Source: Numida meleagris (lineage: Eukaryota; Chordata; Aves; Galliformes; Numididae). From it: DNA of 64,000 nucleotides. Made by a program: the position numbers and the translations under genes. Under the pieces are notes generated by a model. It saw nothing but the letters and a program-made list of their open reading frames with translations. It made no database searches and was not told where the DNA came from. The first letter of the stretch is position 1; every line of letters begins with the position of its first letter. The stretch is taken from assembly GCF_002078875.1 (NCBI RefSeq), contig NC_034410.1, positions 104,108,915 to 104,172,914 of the forward strand, written 5' to 3'. Shown here piece by piece: positions 1 through 13,917 of this stretch.

Positions 1-3000
1 TTAGAGTTCTCTGTTTTGAACAGCTCCTATGTATTTGACACAAGTGAATATTTATGATATAAAAACACATTTTGTGTTGTGCAGCTTTACCGCTTGTCAT
101 ACAGGTTTTCAGTTTTTCACTTTACAGCATATATTTGCATCCAGAATTCATTATACACACATCACAAACACTACACAATGGCTGAGTTTAAACAAGTCTG
201 TTTCTGTACTTTTGGATCAGATACAGCTGGCAGACTAAAGTACAATGAAAGCAGCAAACCTCACTGATAGCTGAGCAGCAGATTCTGAAACCTACAGACA
301 CTTCCAATTACAAGGTTTCCAAGCAGTTCTTTATCTTATACAGCTATTTTAGGGAGCTCATGTTTTTGCAAGTTTTAATGAACAGTCTTGCAAAAAATGT
401 CAGTCATAAAGTAATAAAAGGGAAATTTTCCTTTCCTTTTGTTTAGTCCTTTTCAAAAAATCAAAAATTAAATAAAATAAACTGAATACCCAACTTTTTT
501 TTAGTGTACAGAAAATCCGCCTGGCTTTAACAGGATTTTTGTTACAAAAATAATAAAACAGAAAATAAGGTTAAAAAATATGATCTGTATTTTCCAAAGC
601 GATTAATGAGTAGCTCTGATTTAAATTCCTGTATGAGAGAAATTGATTGTGAGCAATCCAAAACCTTTTCAGAGCTCCAAAGGAACAACCAAAATCGTTT
701 GACATTTTGAGAAGGGAGATGAGAATAAAATTGTGATTTCTTACTCCAATAGATTGCATCATTCTTCTCTTCCTGACACTTCCACTGAGAAATTACAATA
801 TGCATATTGCTGTTGAATGAGTTCGAGTCGAAGGTCAGCACTTAAATTCACCTTGAATTAATTCATTCTGTTGTGTCAAACAATTTCATTTTCTGCACTC
901 TCCTCCTTCATGCTCTTCTAATCAGCAGTGCTCTAAGTCACAGAACAGAGCCACTCAAAAGACCAGTGCTAAAAGGCAGTAGTGTGCATCAAAGGAAAGT
1001 AAAACCAAAATTAAATTAAAAAGTAAACATAAGAACCACAAAAATAATTCTGCATGCTTTTCTAAAGCCTTATTTTCTAATATAACACATCCTACTCATT
1101 CTTTGATTTTAAGTAATTGAGATATTTGGGGAAAGCAAGTGAGCAGTCCATATGAATAGGATATTCAAGGGTTACCATGCTGAAAATAAATATGTGTTTA
1201 TGTGCTTGTGTACAAGTCTTTAACTGCTTGTCTGTGTTAAGGCTGTAAAGGAGTGGTCTGACAAGAAAGGACAAACTTATCAGTAGATTGGTTTTAGGAA
1301 GAACTGTCCGTTTACTAATGACCACTCTGGCTGCAGCACACGGTGAAAAGTGTTGAAAATGAAGTGCTGTCTTTGTATGTAGGTCCTCTGTTCTGGTTTG
1401 CATAATTTACTTTGAAAATAAATGAACATTTGTTTATCTTTTTTGTTTGTTTGTTTGTTTGTCCTTTATGAGGCTGATATGGGAGCTAAAGCCCAGTTAC
1501 TGGTCTGGGACTAAAAGTCTCAGTTTCTTAACTTCCACAGAAATCCATATCAAAAATAAAATGACAGAACTGATGAGGAGTTGCTTTACAACACAAGACA
1601 GGCTGTTATGATACCTAAGTGGGGTGGTCCATTGTACAGGGAAAACTCAGCAGCATATGACATCAGCAACAACTGGGAACTGCAGAAGAAAATGTTCTTT
1701 CGGCTCATCTTTTCCAGGAAATTTTCTGAGCTCACTGAAAATGACATTAATCCAGTCTTGAAAATAATCACACCCTTCTGTGAAGTCCAAATTGAAGGAT
1801 TTTTGTTTCTTTTTGCTTGGCAAAGTATGCTTTAAGAACTAGATCCTCAGAGAAGCTTTTGTTTACCATGGTAGCAGACATCAAAAAAACATATATGGAT
1901 CATAAATGCCATTTCACTGTCACTTTTCTGGGAAAAGGGGAAAAAAAGCAACAAAACGTTTATGTAATCACATCAGAGCACACTGTTGTCTCTGTCTCTA
2001 GAACTCCAAAAGAATCACACTTCAGTCCATAAAACGTTTCATATAATTGAAAATGGGCAATTGAAATAACTTTTTTTTTCCCTATGGAATTTAGCGCACT
2101 GTTTGAATGGACATCTCGAAGAAATCTGGCATCTGCCTTCAGTCTCTCTTCCTCTGAGAGCAAGTGCAGGAAAGCTTTTGATGCAGAACAATGACAGGAA
2201 TGTTCTTAATATACTAATGAAAATGATATATTTGATGAAGATATCATCCTTAAGAAAATCTTTAAGAAAGTTTATTATTGCAATGTTGTAGTGTTATGCG
2301 GAGGGGGGAAAAAAAAAAAGAAAGAATAAATATTCTCTGGCCATTTTAAAATATGAGAAGCAAAACATTCCTGGCTGCTTAAATGAGTGGAATGATATAA
2401 TTTAATTTTGAATGACAGTTAAAAACCTCCATACCTGGGATTTCATATTGTAAATTAAATTTTCCTACCTAGCTTGGCAAATGTCAGGTAAATAATGCAT
2501 ATTTACTTTATTTGCGTGTTGATTTGCTATGGAACTATTGACTGTGACTCACAAATATGTCTCTTTGTGGAGGAGACTTCTGCATAATGTGCTGTATGCA
2601 GCATTTTAACTGAAGTGATCATTAGCATTCAAGATTGTGGAATAGCCTAAGCATCTTTCCATACACATCAATAGATTTGAATCTCAGAACATGTACAGAA
2701 GCTATTTTCAAACTTTGTTTAATGTGGAGTTGTTAGATGGATTTTACTACTAGATGGAAAACAGCCAGATTATTCCTGTGATTTCAGCTGTAGAACAGTG
2801 ATGAGCAAGGGAATTGGAAGGGTGGATAAAAAGAGTCACTGTTACCATACACTTAAAAATATGATATTTATAATTTTCTTTGAAGATTTGAGGCATTTTT
2901 TCACAACTGAAGTAAAAGTGATACATGACAATTCTTTCTTTTTAAACAAGCAGCAGATAACCTAACAACTTTTGTATGATACGATTTAGGTGACAATACT

Positions 3001-6000
3001 GAAAATATAGTATTCAAAGACCTTTTTGTTTATAGATATATACAGACTAAAACACATGTGGTACCTATGATAAGGTCCTTTTTTTTTTTTTATTCTGGCT
3101 TTATCTTCATTCTTTTGTATTGGTACTTTTTCTAACTCTAATCTGGGTTGTATTACCAGACGTTTCATTGATGAACTCCTGCTTAGTGGACTTCTTTTAG
3201 AGTGCCATTTCACATTTACAGCCATGATTGTGAATGGAAAGCATCCCCTAGAAGCCTCTGGTGCCTTCAGTTTGAGTTTGACTTTTCAGATAAATTATTT
3301 TTGTATGAGAACAGATTTGTTTGTTTTTGTTTCTTTTTTTTTTCTGAATCCCAAGAAGCTCTAGAAAGACAATAACTAGAAAGAAACTCATGCAGAGTTG
3401 AAACTTGGAAGTTGCTGGAGATCTTCTCTCCCTGATTTTCAGAGAGGTTGAGAAGTAACCAGTCAATCTCATGTTTGGACCAAAGTGAAAGTGCTGTGTG
3501 TGGAATTTCTGAAGAAAAATACCAGCTTCTACAGCTCCCCAAACTTTCCCTGGGTCAGTGTTAGGGTTTCTTTCATAGCTGAAAGAAAGCCCATATCGTT
3601 CTTATGAGAAGAACTGTGTAGTAACATTGTCTTTAGATTTCTAAAGTCTTCCTTTTAAAAGAGATAATCTGGTTTTTACGCTTTAGAAGGAAGCACAGCA
3701 ATTTGCAGCATTTCTTGAATGCCGCCATTAAGTCCGCAGCAGTGACATTCCTGTTGTGACATTGCACATTGCCTCACGGTTATAATGTTTAATTGCATAG
3801 ACTTAAAAAGTGTTTTAGTTGTAATGCTTAAACATTAGAATAAATAAGTCAGGATATTACCTTTTTATATTAGTATCAACAACCAGAAATAGAATATTAT
3901 TAAACACAGTTATTAATCTTAATAAGTTGCTAATCATCTCATCCCTGTTTGCAAATAGTATGGAAAGTGTAATATGATTCCCTTTTCCCTTCTTTCTCTT
4001 TTGCACTTAAACAACGTGTAGAGTTCTTGAATACAGCAATGCTGAAATCTTCCTTCTGTTAGGCACATGGAGATTACTTCTTTGATAACTCTTAGTGTGG
4101 GAGGTATTTGTACCTGGCATTTTCAATATCCTTTTGCAACCGATCCACCTCAGTTAAAATGGGTTCATGAAATTACTAGGCGAAACTGAAAGACTTCCTG
4201 AGCAGAATTCAGAGTCTCTTGATGGATTAAATATATGTCCCACATATTTTATAACTTCAGTGGAACCCTCTCTCTTCCTCTCCCTCTATCACACACAAAC
4301 ACATACTCTGAAATACTCTTAAAAATATCAGATCAATTTCTGTGTATGAATAATCGGTTTTTCAGTGAGCTGGATCATGTCATCTTTATTTTTACAAAAT
4401 AATTTAATTTATAAACAGTTATTTTAAATTAAGTAAGCATGATTCAGTTATTTTACGTATGACAGAATCTGTTCCATCCCGTAAGAGTAAGTGCAAAATT
4501 TGTGCCTATCTATAGAAGACCACTGAAGTGCTTATGTCATGTTCAAGAAGGATGACCCTAATCAAAAGGTTGGACTTTTCTCAGATTTGCAAGGCAGATC
4601 TCCACTCCAATATTATTCTTTTTCCATATGCATGGAACTTCAAAGGATTATGTATGTAAGAAAGAGAAGAATATCTTAATCAAGATCAGCCATGCACATC
4701 TTGAGAGCAAAGTTTGCATTCAAATGAGGACTGGCTGAAAAATGAAATGTTCATTATTATGACCAGAATTCTGTGCAAAATTGAGGAAGTAATTTATGCT
4801 GTCAAGTTAAAAGGCGGAAAGAGACAAAGCAGTTGAGAATACATGAAAGGGAGCCCTCTTCTGTTAGCATAGAAGGCTAGACAACCCAGTAGATAACTGT
4901 GAGCTGAATGGTGCCATGTAAGCATAGCCATAAACAAGAAATAGTACATATACCATCCTGAGAGATACATGCCTCCAGGTACAACTCTCAGATATAAAAT
5001 TGCTTCCTCGTTGCTACTTTGTAACAGAGATAAATCATATTGGCCTGTACCAATTGGCAGACAAATTAGAAGACAGCCTAAATCTGATCAAATCAAAAAT
5101 CTTGGTCCTTTCAACCACTTCTCTGTTCTTTTCCTATTTGTAAATATATCAAATTTTCTGTTTATTTTAAGGAAGAAAAATGAAGTGTATCTGTCTTTCA
5201 TAAGACTCCACTATGGAGAAGTTATCTGGAAATGCAAATTGCAATTGACATGTGAGTGTTTTTAACTGCAGTGCCTCAGAAAGATTCTTTCACTCTTGAT
5301 GAAGGTATGGAAGAAATCTGACCAGATTAATTCAAGTGTGTTCCTGCTTAGTCACTGAAGCAAAGTTACCGAGGCCATCAACTATCCAAGGTGGGTGCAC
5401 TATTGATGCTCAGCCTGCTGATTTCCCTCAGACTGGCTAAAAAAGCATGCCAGGAATGCAGCTCCTGAAATGGTAGAGAGAATTAGTTAAAACCTTCCAG
5501 CTGGTATTTAAATAGCTAGTTTAATATATTCAAAATGAAAAAATATATTCAAAATGCAATTCGTGTGCCATTTACTATTGAACAACATGGTTACATGCAT
5601 GAAGATATACCTGCACTGTGGTAGTCAGAACACAGTCATATTAAAACAAACAAATTACAATTAAAATAAAATAATTTTTAAAAAAGGAAAAAAATATTAA
5701 GCCTAGTTCTAGAAACTATTAAAGTATTTAAGTCCCTTGGCCCTGTGTTCAGCTGCATTCAGTTCAGCAGTTATTCCATACCAAGAGACCATCTGCTTAG
5801 CAAAATGTAATCAATCTCTCTTTTAAAAGCATGACAAAAATCCCTCTTTCTATACTGGCACTCTTAACATAAACAAGGGCATCCTGTGTCCTTTCTGCTC
5901 AGTCATGAGGAAGAAGAATGAATGAATGATCCCTTCCTAAAATAATTTTTCCAATAGAGATTGAAGGCACATGGGTATACCCCACTGATGTCCAAGAGAG

Positions 6001-9000
6001 TTTTAGAAAACAGAGGTCTCTCGATAAAGCCAAGAAGCAGTGAGGTGTCACATTTGTTGCCATGGATGTGCATGAGGAGAGGGCATTCATACAGTGCAGC
6101 TTCAGACTAGTTTGCGTTACACAAAGTTTTTGTGACAACCCATACCCAACGATGAAATAGAAAGTGACATCCTAAGGTAACAGACATCATAAAGGAAAAA
6201 TATGCAGAGAAAGCAGCTGTTCTCCCACTGCTGTCTCATCCTTCTTCTGCCAATCATAAACCTATCTTCCTGTTTTATTTCAGAAATACATTCATTTTAT
6301 GTTAACCACATTAAATTATGTTAAGTAAACACAAGCATCTGGATGAGCTATAGAAAACATAAATAAAAAAAATTCACAAAATTACTTGAAAATCTAGCAA
6401 GTCCACTCTAAGACTCATTAAATATGAATGTATGTAACCTGGTCGTTTATCACTTTTCCAGATTTGTTAAAATTACTCTAATAATGTTTTATTTCATGTT
6501 GTCAGGACAACTGACTTGAAAGTGCAGTAAGCAGTGTAATGTTACAGAAGACTTGCAGTCTTTTGTGCTTTTGCATTTTAAATCTTTTTCTGCTCGTTTT
6601 TTTTCTTGCACTCTTGTCCTGAAAATAGACAACTAAATTTAATAATTTCCTTTATTTATAGTTTCTAGTTAGACTCCAGGACTGCAGGGACTAGATGTTT
6701 TGCAGTGGTGGACACAGCTCAAATATCACATTCTTAATTGTTCCACAGTGCTAATTACAGATATAGAAGGGCAGGGAAAGGAGAAGTGGTTTCTTGGAAA
6801 GGTCATGTACTTTCCTCAATAGTACAGTGGGTATCCTGATTTGTACTCAAGTGTGTCTGCTCTGCAAATGAACACCACTAAAATCCATGAGAAACTTGCA
6901 CTGACTAATTGTTCCAGAATACTTGCTGCAGTTTAGCTTATGAATATCAGACAGTGCATGTAACTGATGCTGCAAAAAAAAAGTATGTAAAACAAGGCCA
7001 AGTTAATGACTTCAGTCCCATTAAAGATAGTAGTTTTTTATTGCAGTTATTATACGTTTAAAAATGAATAAGAAGATCTTTAAAAATTTAGAGAGGGAGA
7101 TGGGGGTGTTGAGGGAAAAGGATTTGTTTCTGCCTTTAAGTGCCATCATAACTACTCACTAGATATTTCTGGAAGATTCAGGGCTATACTGCACTGCTAA
7201 TATTCTTGTGTGAAAGAGCCATGTACTTAAGGGAGCTTATCACTCTCCAAGCCATCAACTTTCTTTGGCCTCTCTGTTGTGACTGTGAATTGTGGTGATA
7301 ATATTTCTATACAGAAACTCAACTGAGGGACAAGTCATGAGCTCAGGCTATGCATCCGACAAATACTTTTGTTCTGCTCTGTTGAGAAATCAGAGAAGTC
7401 GGGTAGTTTGGAACTCAATTCTGAATTCATTTCCTTTGAGAAACAGGAGTAGTCAAAGCATCCCATTTTTAGACTAGGTCTGATACTGGTAAAGTAACTT
7501 AAAGAAGTTCTGGGCATTGTGAACCACAACAGTTACATCCTTTTCCTTTGTAATCATCAACTTCAGCTGTGCTGAGGACATATGAACTGCAGCTAAGGTT
7601 ATAGAACTTTTGGCCTTGTCTTTCAAATTTAGAGTGTAGAGGAAATATTTGTTCTTACCACAGGAGTGTATTCTAGAAGATAATCTATTCACTGGTGATA
7701 TGGGAAATAGTGTTTCTCATGTTTTTATTTCCTTCATTGGAGTGTGGATTCAACACCATATCACAGATGGTAGGAGATAAGGATGTACATCAACAGCATG
7801 CTGATTATGTTCTGCCCTTTGTAAGTCTTTCAGCATTCACTGGAGTAGAAGCAGTAGCAGAGATATTCTCTTTACTAGGAACTTGTATAAACTTGGCTGG
7901 ATAGCCTCCATCCGTCTCAGAGCATGTGTTCCTGTTGGGAAACGGGGGAACCACTTTCCTGCATATTGCAATAAAATCTGGATCAGCAACATTTCTTCAT
8001 GCCCTGATGTCAGTAGAAATAAAACTTGGATGTGTTTGCAGCAAATAATCAGTGATCCACTCTAATACCTCTGGACACTGAGATCAAACTACAGGACCCA
8101 ACACAGACTACAAATCCTGTGCATTTAGGCAGAAGCTGAACATGCCTAATAAGTATATAATCCAGCAGACCCTTATGTAGCTGGAAAGACTGGTGCTTCA
8201 ATCCTGGTTTCCATGCTGTTAGTAGTTACATTTCTTCCTATTAGGCGTTTCTTATCCCATACTTTCTTGACCTGCATAAAGTAAGGGACAGAAGATTTTT
8301 TTTCATCCCAAGTACTTCTTAAACAATAGCTTTCCCATACCCAGTTTCTCTAGCTTGTTATTTATTATTTTTTTTCTTTCCATTTGAAAATTATATGTTT
8401 TCTATAGAATTATGCATGCAGTTTAATATGACATAGCATGACAATTTTTAGGGCTTTTTCTTGTTTTGTTTTTTTTTGTTTGTTTGTTTCAAGTACAGCA
8501 AAGGCAGAAACTAAATTAATTTAAAGCTGAATAGTTATTAGGCTTCATTTCAGCACCTGCATTGAAAAAAAAATAATCAATTTCTAATTTATGTCTTATA
8601 GGAGCTTTTTCTAAATTGGCTCAAACTTCTACTGGAAGTCTGTTCTATTTGGAGTGCTTTAATGGCTTTGAATCCAAAACAATCTCTAACCTCAGACATG
8701 TTCAAGAGAAAAACAAAACCAACCTCTACATTCTGTCAACTGAAAATTACTGACAAATTTCAAGGCCATGTATTTTCTTTTAGTTCTACAATGTTTGGAA
8801 CAGATCACAGACACTGAGGAATGACATTTTGTTAGATATATCATACGCAGCTTGCTTCAAGTATCAAAGAGGAATTAGGCATAACAACATTGCTAGGTGA
8901 AGGTGAGAATGGAATTGCGCTGGATAAAAACTACTATCGCCTAAAAGAGAACAGAAATTTGGTGCTAGATTATGCAAAAAGGAAATGCAGATGTATATCT

Positions 9001-9010
9001 TCTGAAAGAA
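1..9010. other. unique AT-rich non-coding DNA
   Basis: No coding region, RNA gene or transposable element could be recognised in this 9 kb. All open frames are about 100 codons or shorter, scattered over both strands and frames, rich in Phe, Ser, Leu and Lys as expected from AT-rich random DNA, and none resembles a known family. Simple-sequence runs occur (TTTG near 1.44 kb and 8.46 kb, short A and T runs near 2.31, 3.08 and 3.33 kb). The part near 3.70-3.87 kb has ATTA-type homeodomain words and is listed as a weak conserved-element candidate in the findings. Confidence 0.6.
1439..1461. repeat. (TTTG)n microsatellite
   Basis: Five consecutive TTTG units follow a short T run. A similar, less regular T/TTTG run lies at 8461-8489. 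This is simple-sequence DNA with no further function visible. Confidence 0.85.
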
Positions 9011-9055
9011 AATAATAGTAATAATAATAGTAATAATAGTAGTAGTAATAATTAT
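9011..9055. repeat. (TAA/TAG)n trinucleotide repeat
   Basis: Imperfect AAT and AGT triplets run for about 45 bases. On the opposite strand they give an artefactual poly-Tyr stretch in an open frame (8970-9164), which should not be read as a gene. Confidence 0.85.
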
Positions 9056-9931
9056 AATGAAGCTCCAAAACTACAAAACTAGTGTTATATAATAAGGAAA
9101 GTTTTAATCTTTGGTCTTCCAAAAGACTAAAGTCTTCTTTCAGTACCTGGGAACTAGATTTCACTATGAATAACTGCCATAAAATAAAGAATATGGAATT
9201 CTTATTCAGGGCAGCTCAAAGTGAAGATGTACTAACTAGTACTTTCATGTTTACAGAAGCAAAGGAGTTTCAGGAAAAATTATGGCTAGTGTCAAAATAA
9301 TTTTTTCATTGCTCATTTTAATGGTAAATCCTCTAAGAATTATTTTTATAAGAATATACCATACAAGGAAAATTATCTATGTCTCTGAATTAAAGCTAAT
9401 CTGTTTTCTGAATATTCCCTGTGTCATACTCCTGTTAAGAGAATAGTCAGAATTATTCACTGAAGCAGTTCAATTAACAAACATATATTCAGGAATATTA
9501 CAATCTACTCAATTTGGGGAAGAGGTGAAATTCACTGAATAAATTATTTGTTATGAATTATTCATCTGCAGCTCGTAAATATGCAATTCCCTCTAATTCC
9601 TGGAAAACACTGTAATATTTGGTTTTCAGAAGGCATTAAGTAATCAGTCAACACATCATCTGCTGTCATCTCTCAGCTGAAGATTATGAGGAGGTCTATG
9701 GGCCAGATTTAGAGCTCATTCCCTTTAAATAAATTTTGTACTATCTCAAAGTCACCAGGGTTTCCCTGAATTTACACCTCATAAGAGAAACTACAATCCT
9801 GCCTTTTCTCTAATCAGTTTAATTACTTTATCTAATTAAGTGAAGAACTTGCTTCTTTGTTGCAAGTGTGCCTGAAGCTTATATGTTTTATGAGTACATT
9901 AAACAAAACATAGTCTACTGGTCAAAAGAGG
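9056..9931. other. unique AT-rich non-coding DNA
   Basis: Nothing recognisable: no open frame above 72 codons, no repeat family, and only short A/T runs. Confidence 0.5.
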
Positions 9932-10431
9932 TGATGTATACAGTTTTGGGCTCCACAATATAAAAAGGATATTAAGAATATTAAGATATTTGAAAGCATC
10001 CAGAGGAGGGCAACAGAGCTGGTAAATGGTCTGGAATGCACGTCCTGTTAGGAGAAGCTAAGGACACTTGGGTTGTCTAGTTCAGAGGGGAAGAGGCCAA
10101 GACACGACTTCACTGATAAGTGCAAAGGGAGGCACCAATCTTCCCCATAACCAATAGCAGGATGCGTGGGAATGTCACAAACCTGTGCCAAGGTTAAGAC
10201 TAGAGATTAGGAATTTTTTTTCTACTTGAGTGTCAGACCCTAGCAAGGTGGTTGATGCTCCACAACTATCAGTGTTCAAGAGGCATTTGGATAATGCCCT
10301 CAGTAATTTGCTATAACACTTGGTACACCTGAAGCATTATGGAAGTTGGACTTGATCTTTGAAGGTCCCTTACAACTGTACTGAACTGTTCTTTTCTGCT
10401 CTATTCTATTCTATTCTGTTCTGTTCTGTTT
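9932..10431 (+). mobile_element. CR1 LINE, 3'-terminal fragment
   Basis: This is the last part of a Chicken Repeat 1 non-LTR retrotransposon on the plus strand. It starts in degraded ORF2 C-terminal sequence: the 'GTATACAGTTTTGGGCTCC' and 'CCAGAGGAGGGCAACAGAGC' words correspond to the CR1 codons for the VQF/RRA region. It continues through the 3' UTR, with the typical 'TGTTCAAGAGGCATTTGGAT' and 'GGACTTGATCTTTGAAGGTCC' segments. It ends in a degenerate pentamer run of ATTCT/GTTCT from about 10400 to 10431, in place of the usual ATTCTATG octamers. The copy is 5'-truncated, as is normal for CR1, and no reading frame survives. CR1 insertions usually lack clear target duplications, so the 5' limit is approximate. 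Confidence 0.88.
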
Positions 10432-11823
10432 TTATAATATAAAATTGCCAAGAAATAGTAAGAGTCAATGAAAGACGTACATTTTCCCACTGTTGGGAAT
10501 TGTTGCTGTTTGATTTTGACATTGTCTCAAGAAGACCATCTAATTGGAATGGTAATGCTAAAATATGCAACCTCTTGCATCAATGAACTGAAACATGGAA
10601 TTTAGTGTCTTTGAAAACCTAACAATTCAGACAAATTACTTATGATAGATCTAAGAAGATGGCTCCCTGAAATTTCTTCATAAAGAGTGTAGCAACTATG
10701 GTATAAAGCAGCCTACTTTAAAGGCTTCCATACTCTCAACAGGACATGAAGAACTAGAGAAATATTTTGTTATCTATAATGATAGAAGGTCATATCTGGA
10801 AAGGCACAGTAATCTGGCAAATGTCTGCAGGAGTGAAAATAGCCCTATAATCTCATTTAATCTTGTGTAGGAAGATTACTCTGGTGTCATTCCTTGCTCA
10901 TTTATGCATTAGTAACCTAATTACCATTACATGTTTTTACCTTGCGGCTGTTAGATCTGCTCAATGTTATAATGCCACATGCTTAACATGTGTTTTCCCT
11001 TTCTCCCCTACTTTCATCTTTTATCTAGTCTATCTTGGGATGTTCCTAAAGTAAAACAAAAAATCTGACAACAGCTTAATTTCTTCATGGAATGTACTGA
11101 AATTGAAATTACATGTCTTAAGCGACAAAAATGTCTTCACTTTAAAACAACAGTGTAATTTTTTTTTCATTTCTTAGAACCATAGAAGGAAAGTTTTACT
11201 TTTTGACATGCACCACATGCACCATGTCACTTCAGCTCAATGAGTAGCACAACACTGGCATAGTATTAACTGTAGAAACACATCATATATATCAGTCTAT
11301 TCTAAAAACAAGATACTCATGCGACCTCTTAGCACAAATTAGCTTTGACTGGTATTACTGACTCCAGCTATAGTACTTACCTTGACTAATTATGTGTTTT
11401 CTATCTTACATGCCACTATCAATTGTGTAAGAGGCTTTTATAACAATGCTCCAAAAAGTGAAGGAACAGATTGATTATGAAAAATCTAGAGGATGATCTT
11501 TTTGAAAATGAGAACAATATAGTGATTTCATGTATATCACTCAGTAGGAGCTACTCTAGGTCATCATATGAAAAATATGCTAGATATTAATCTTCTGCTA
11601 TTCATTTGTCTGATCTGCATTCCAAACTTGCTTGAACCATCAGACTCCTGTCCCTAACTCCTTTCAAGCTCATGATCTACAGACATCTTTTCCCTTTGAC
11701 TCTAGCTTCCCTTCATCTCAAAAATTTAATCAGGATTTTCTCCATCTTTTCTTGTATAATCAGTCTCATGTCATTAACACTACTCAATGCCTCATAAGTA
11801 GTTTTTGTCAAAATGTGAATGGA
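10432..11823. other. unique AT-rich non-coding DNA
   Basis: Between a CR1 3' end and an antisense LTR. Open frames reach only 76 codons and match nothing I recognise. No repeats beyond short A/T runs. Confidence 0.5.
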
Positions 11824-12435
11824 TGTCAATGGTTTTTGGCCCAGTTCAGCCAAATTCTGTGACTAATTGGGGCGGGGGGATCCATGGACCCAGGCCCTGG
11901 GAGAAGGGGGAAAAGGTAAAAGGTACAGAGATGGGCCTAAAAACAAAATAGTGGCAATGAGCTGAGGGAGAAAACTAGTTTACTAAATATGATATCAGAA
12001 TGCAAGATAACACAATATAATACAATATAATTGTATTTAATAAATTAAATAAAATGGGAGAGAGAGTGTCCAAAACCGAAGGCCTTACTCTAATGCAGAA
12101 GGCGAAATGGCTAGGGAGCAAACACCGCAGAGATGAGCAGTGAAAAAAGGAGTAGTCTTGTGACTCACGAGCAGTTTTATCTTTCCCTCTGAACAGAAAA
12201 TGGAAATGGAACAGTGAATTCTTCTGGGATTTGTAGTACTTCTTCTCTTCTGAGAAGGGTATACCCAGAACTATCAACAATCCACAGAACTGGAGCATAT
12301 ACTCTTTAACTCCCAGTGTACTACATGATGTTATGATATGGAATATTGATGACAAAAAATCATAAAACCATGATAATGGGATGAAAAAGTACTTGGGAAT
12401 GTTTGGACAACTTCTGCTGCAGAACCAGAAAAACA
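11824..12435 (-). mobile_element. probable ERVL-type solo LTR, antisense
   Basis: Read on the minus strand, this block has the layout of the avian ERVL-like LTRs seen at 36.4 and 45.6 kb. A 'CTGGTTC' start near 12435 is followed by a diagnostic AATATTCCATATCATAACATCATG segment near 12317-12352 (compare GGATATTCCATACCATATGACATCA in the 36.4 kb copy), then a TAGTAAACTAG-type poly(A) region near 11975, and a terminal G-rich part. Plus-strand ends could be TGTCAATGG (11824) and AAAACA (12435), giving TG...CA, but no matching 5-bp target duplication was found, so the limits are uncertain. A 153-codon minus-strand open frame (11975-12436) lies wholly inside and is a chance frame. A CpG-poor, AT-rich insert (about 12000-12055) breaks the middle. 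Confidence 0.6.
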
Positions 12436-13321
12436 AGAGTAAGGTTTTGTGTAAATGATGCTGCTGAGCTGCAAAAACAGTGCATTATTGTCCTTGGAGT
12501 TGCCTCATTTTCTTACACTTCAGGTAAGCTTTCAGGTAATTGCATATCTCTAGATTTGGATGTTGAAAAATTGAAGGTTAAAAGGCAGATATATAAATAA
12601 AATTCTACTTGGAAAATGTAGAGATTTAGATCCTCTTACTAGTATGATGGGATGTCATTACATATTTTTATAATCTCTCCCCATTTCAACTGAGTGGCTT
12701 TTAATGGAATTTGATGTGTTCAGTCTATCACCCAAACTAAAGACCTGCTTCTTATTGGCTTTATCAATAAAGTATATTTCCTTCACTTGCTGAACTCAGC
12801 CAAGTCATTTTTTTTCCTGAATAGTTAGTCAAATGTAAATGTATTGTGAGTGATAAATTGAAAATATAAATTGGTCTACTAATATATCAAGCTAGAGAGG
12901 CATCTTATCCATCCTATTACGTTTTATGGCAACCTTTGACATTTGTTTCAGATAAATGTTTTGCTATTAGAACTTGCTTTTGCTTCTGACATTTTAACCA
13001 GCATTTTCCATTCAAAATTCATGACCAGTGACAGTTCAGGCACACTGTACCCAAGTAGCAACTGGCCTTACTTCTGGAAGATCTACTCTCTTTACACTTT
13101 AGTCTAACTACAAAACTCAATAATCTCTTTCAAATAAGACACTTAAAACATTTCAGCGTGACACTCCTTGAAGTGTTTCACTTCTTTGGGCTTCATCCCC
13201 TTTATACAGAATTGCAGTTGTTATGCATCACCACTATTCATTTACTTACTAGCATGCAAAGTAGTGCTTCTTTTATTTATACCCTACAAGAAGATATCCA
13301 GACAACAAGATGAAAATTTGA
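12436..13321. other. unique AT-rich non-coding DNA
   Basis: Nothing recognisable apart from short A/T-rich words. An open frame of 65 codons overlaps the LTR edge and has no known similarity. Confidence 0.5.
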
Positions 13322-13527
13322 AGTTTATGGTAAGGGTGACAAAGCACTGGAACAGCTTGCCCAGAGAGGTTGTGGAGCCTCCTTCTATGGAGATATTCAA
13401 GACCTGTCTGGATGCCTACCTACAGTGCGAACTACTGTAGGGTACCTGCTTTAGCAGTGGTTTGGACTCGGTGATCTCTTGAGGTTCCTTCCCCTGCAAT
13501 TCTGTGATTCCATGATCCACAATTCTA
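13322..13527 (+). mobile_element. CR1 LINE, 3' UTR fragment
   Basis: Plus-strand CR1 3' UTR of about 200 bases. It has the hallmark 'GCACTGGAACAGCTTGCCC' and 'GAGAGGTTGTGGAGCCTCC' segments, then 'TTGAGGTTCCTTCCCCTGC' and a degraded terminal octamer array ('TTCTGTGATTCCATGATCC'). It is heavily 5'-truncated. The open frame of 90 codons that runs into it (13168-13440) is not a gene; its C-terminal half is translated CR1 3' UTR. Confidence 0.93.
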
Positions 13528-13917
13528 CAAGTCTATAACTGTTATTAGAAATGTTAAAAATACATCCAAATGAAAGGTGTAAGAATACTGATACTTTATA
13601 AGAATTTGAACTGAATTGTGTCCACACAGTGCCTCTCAAATTCTAGATGACAGCCAACAGATATATTTGCACTCCTTGAATAAAGTGCTTAACACTGAAA
13701 AAAGGGAAGAAAGAACCTGATAATAAGCTAATCACATAAATTTGATGAGGATATTGGGGCTAAACATATATTAAAAGAAAATAAATCTGTTTCTGAGAAG
13801 TTTTATACAAGTTGATTTTTTACTCCTAACAAGAATAATTCTTAGTCATCAATTTTCAACATTGTTTTATGGATTAAAATAAATAATAATTAGAATAGAA
13901 ATATATTGAAGGCTCGA
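13528..13917. other. spacer between two CR1 fragments
   Basis: About 390 bases of AT-rich unique sequence separating a plus-strand and a minus-strand CR1 3' end. Nothing else seen. Confidence 0.5.

Noticed and set aside
11975..12436. 153-codon minus-strand open frame, the longest in the window
   Set aside because: It lies inside an LTR-like block, has a Phe/Ser/Ile-rich composition and no family resemblance; a chance frame.
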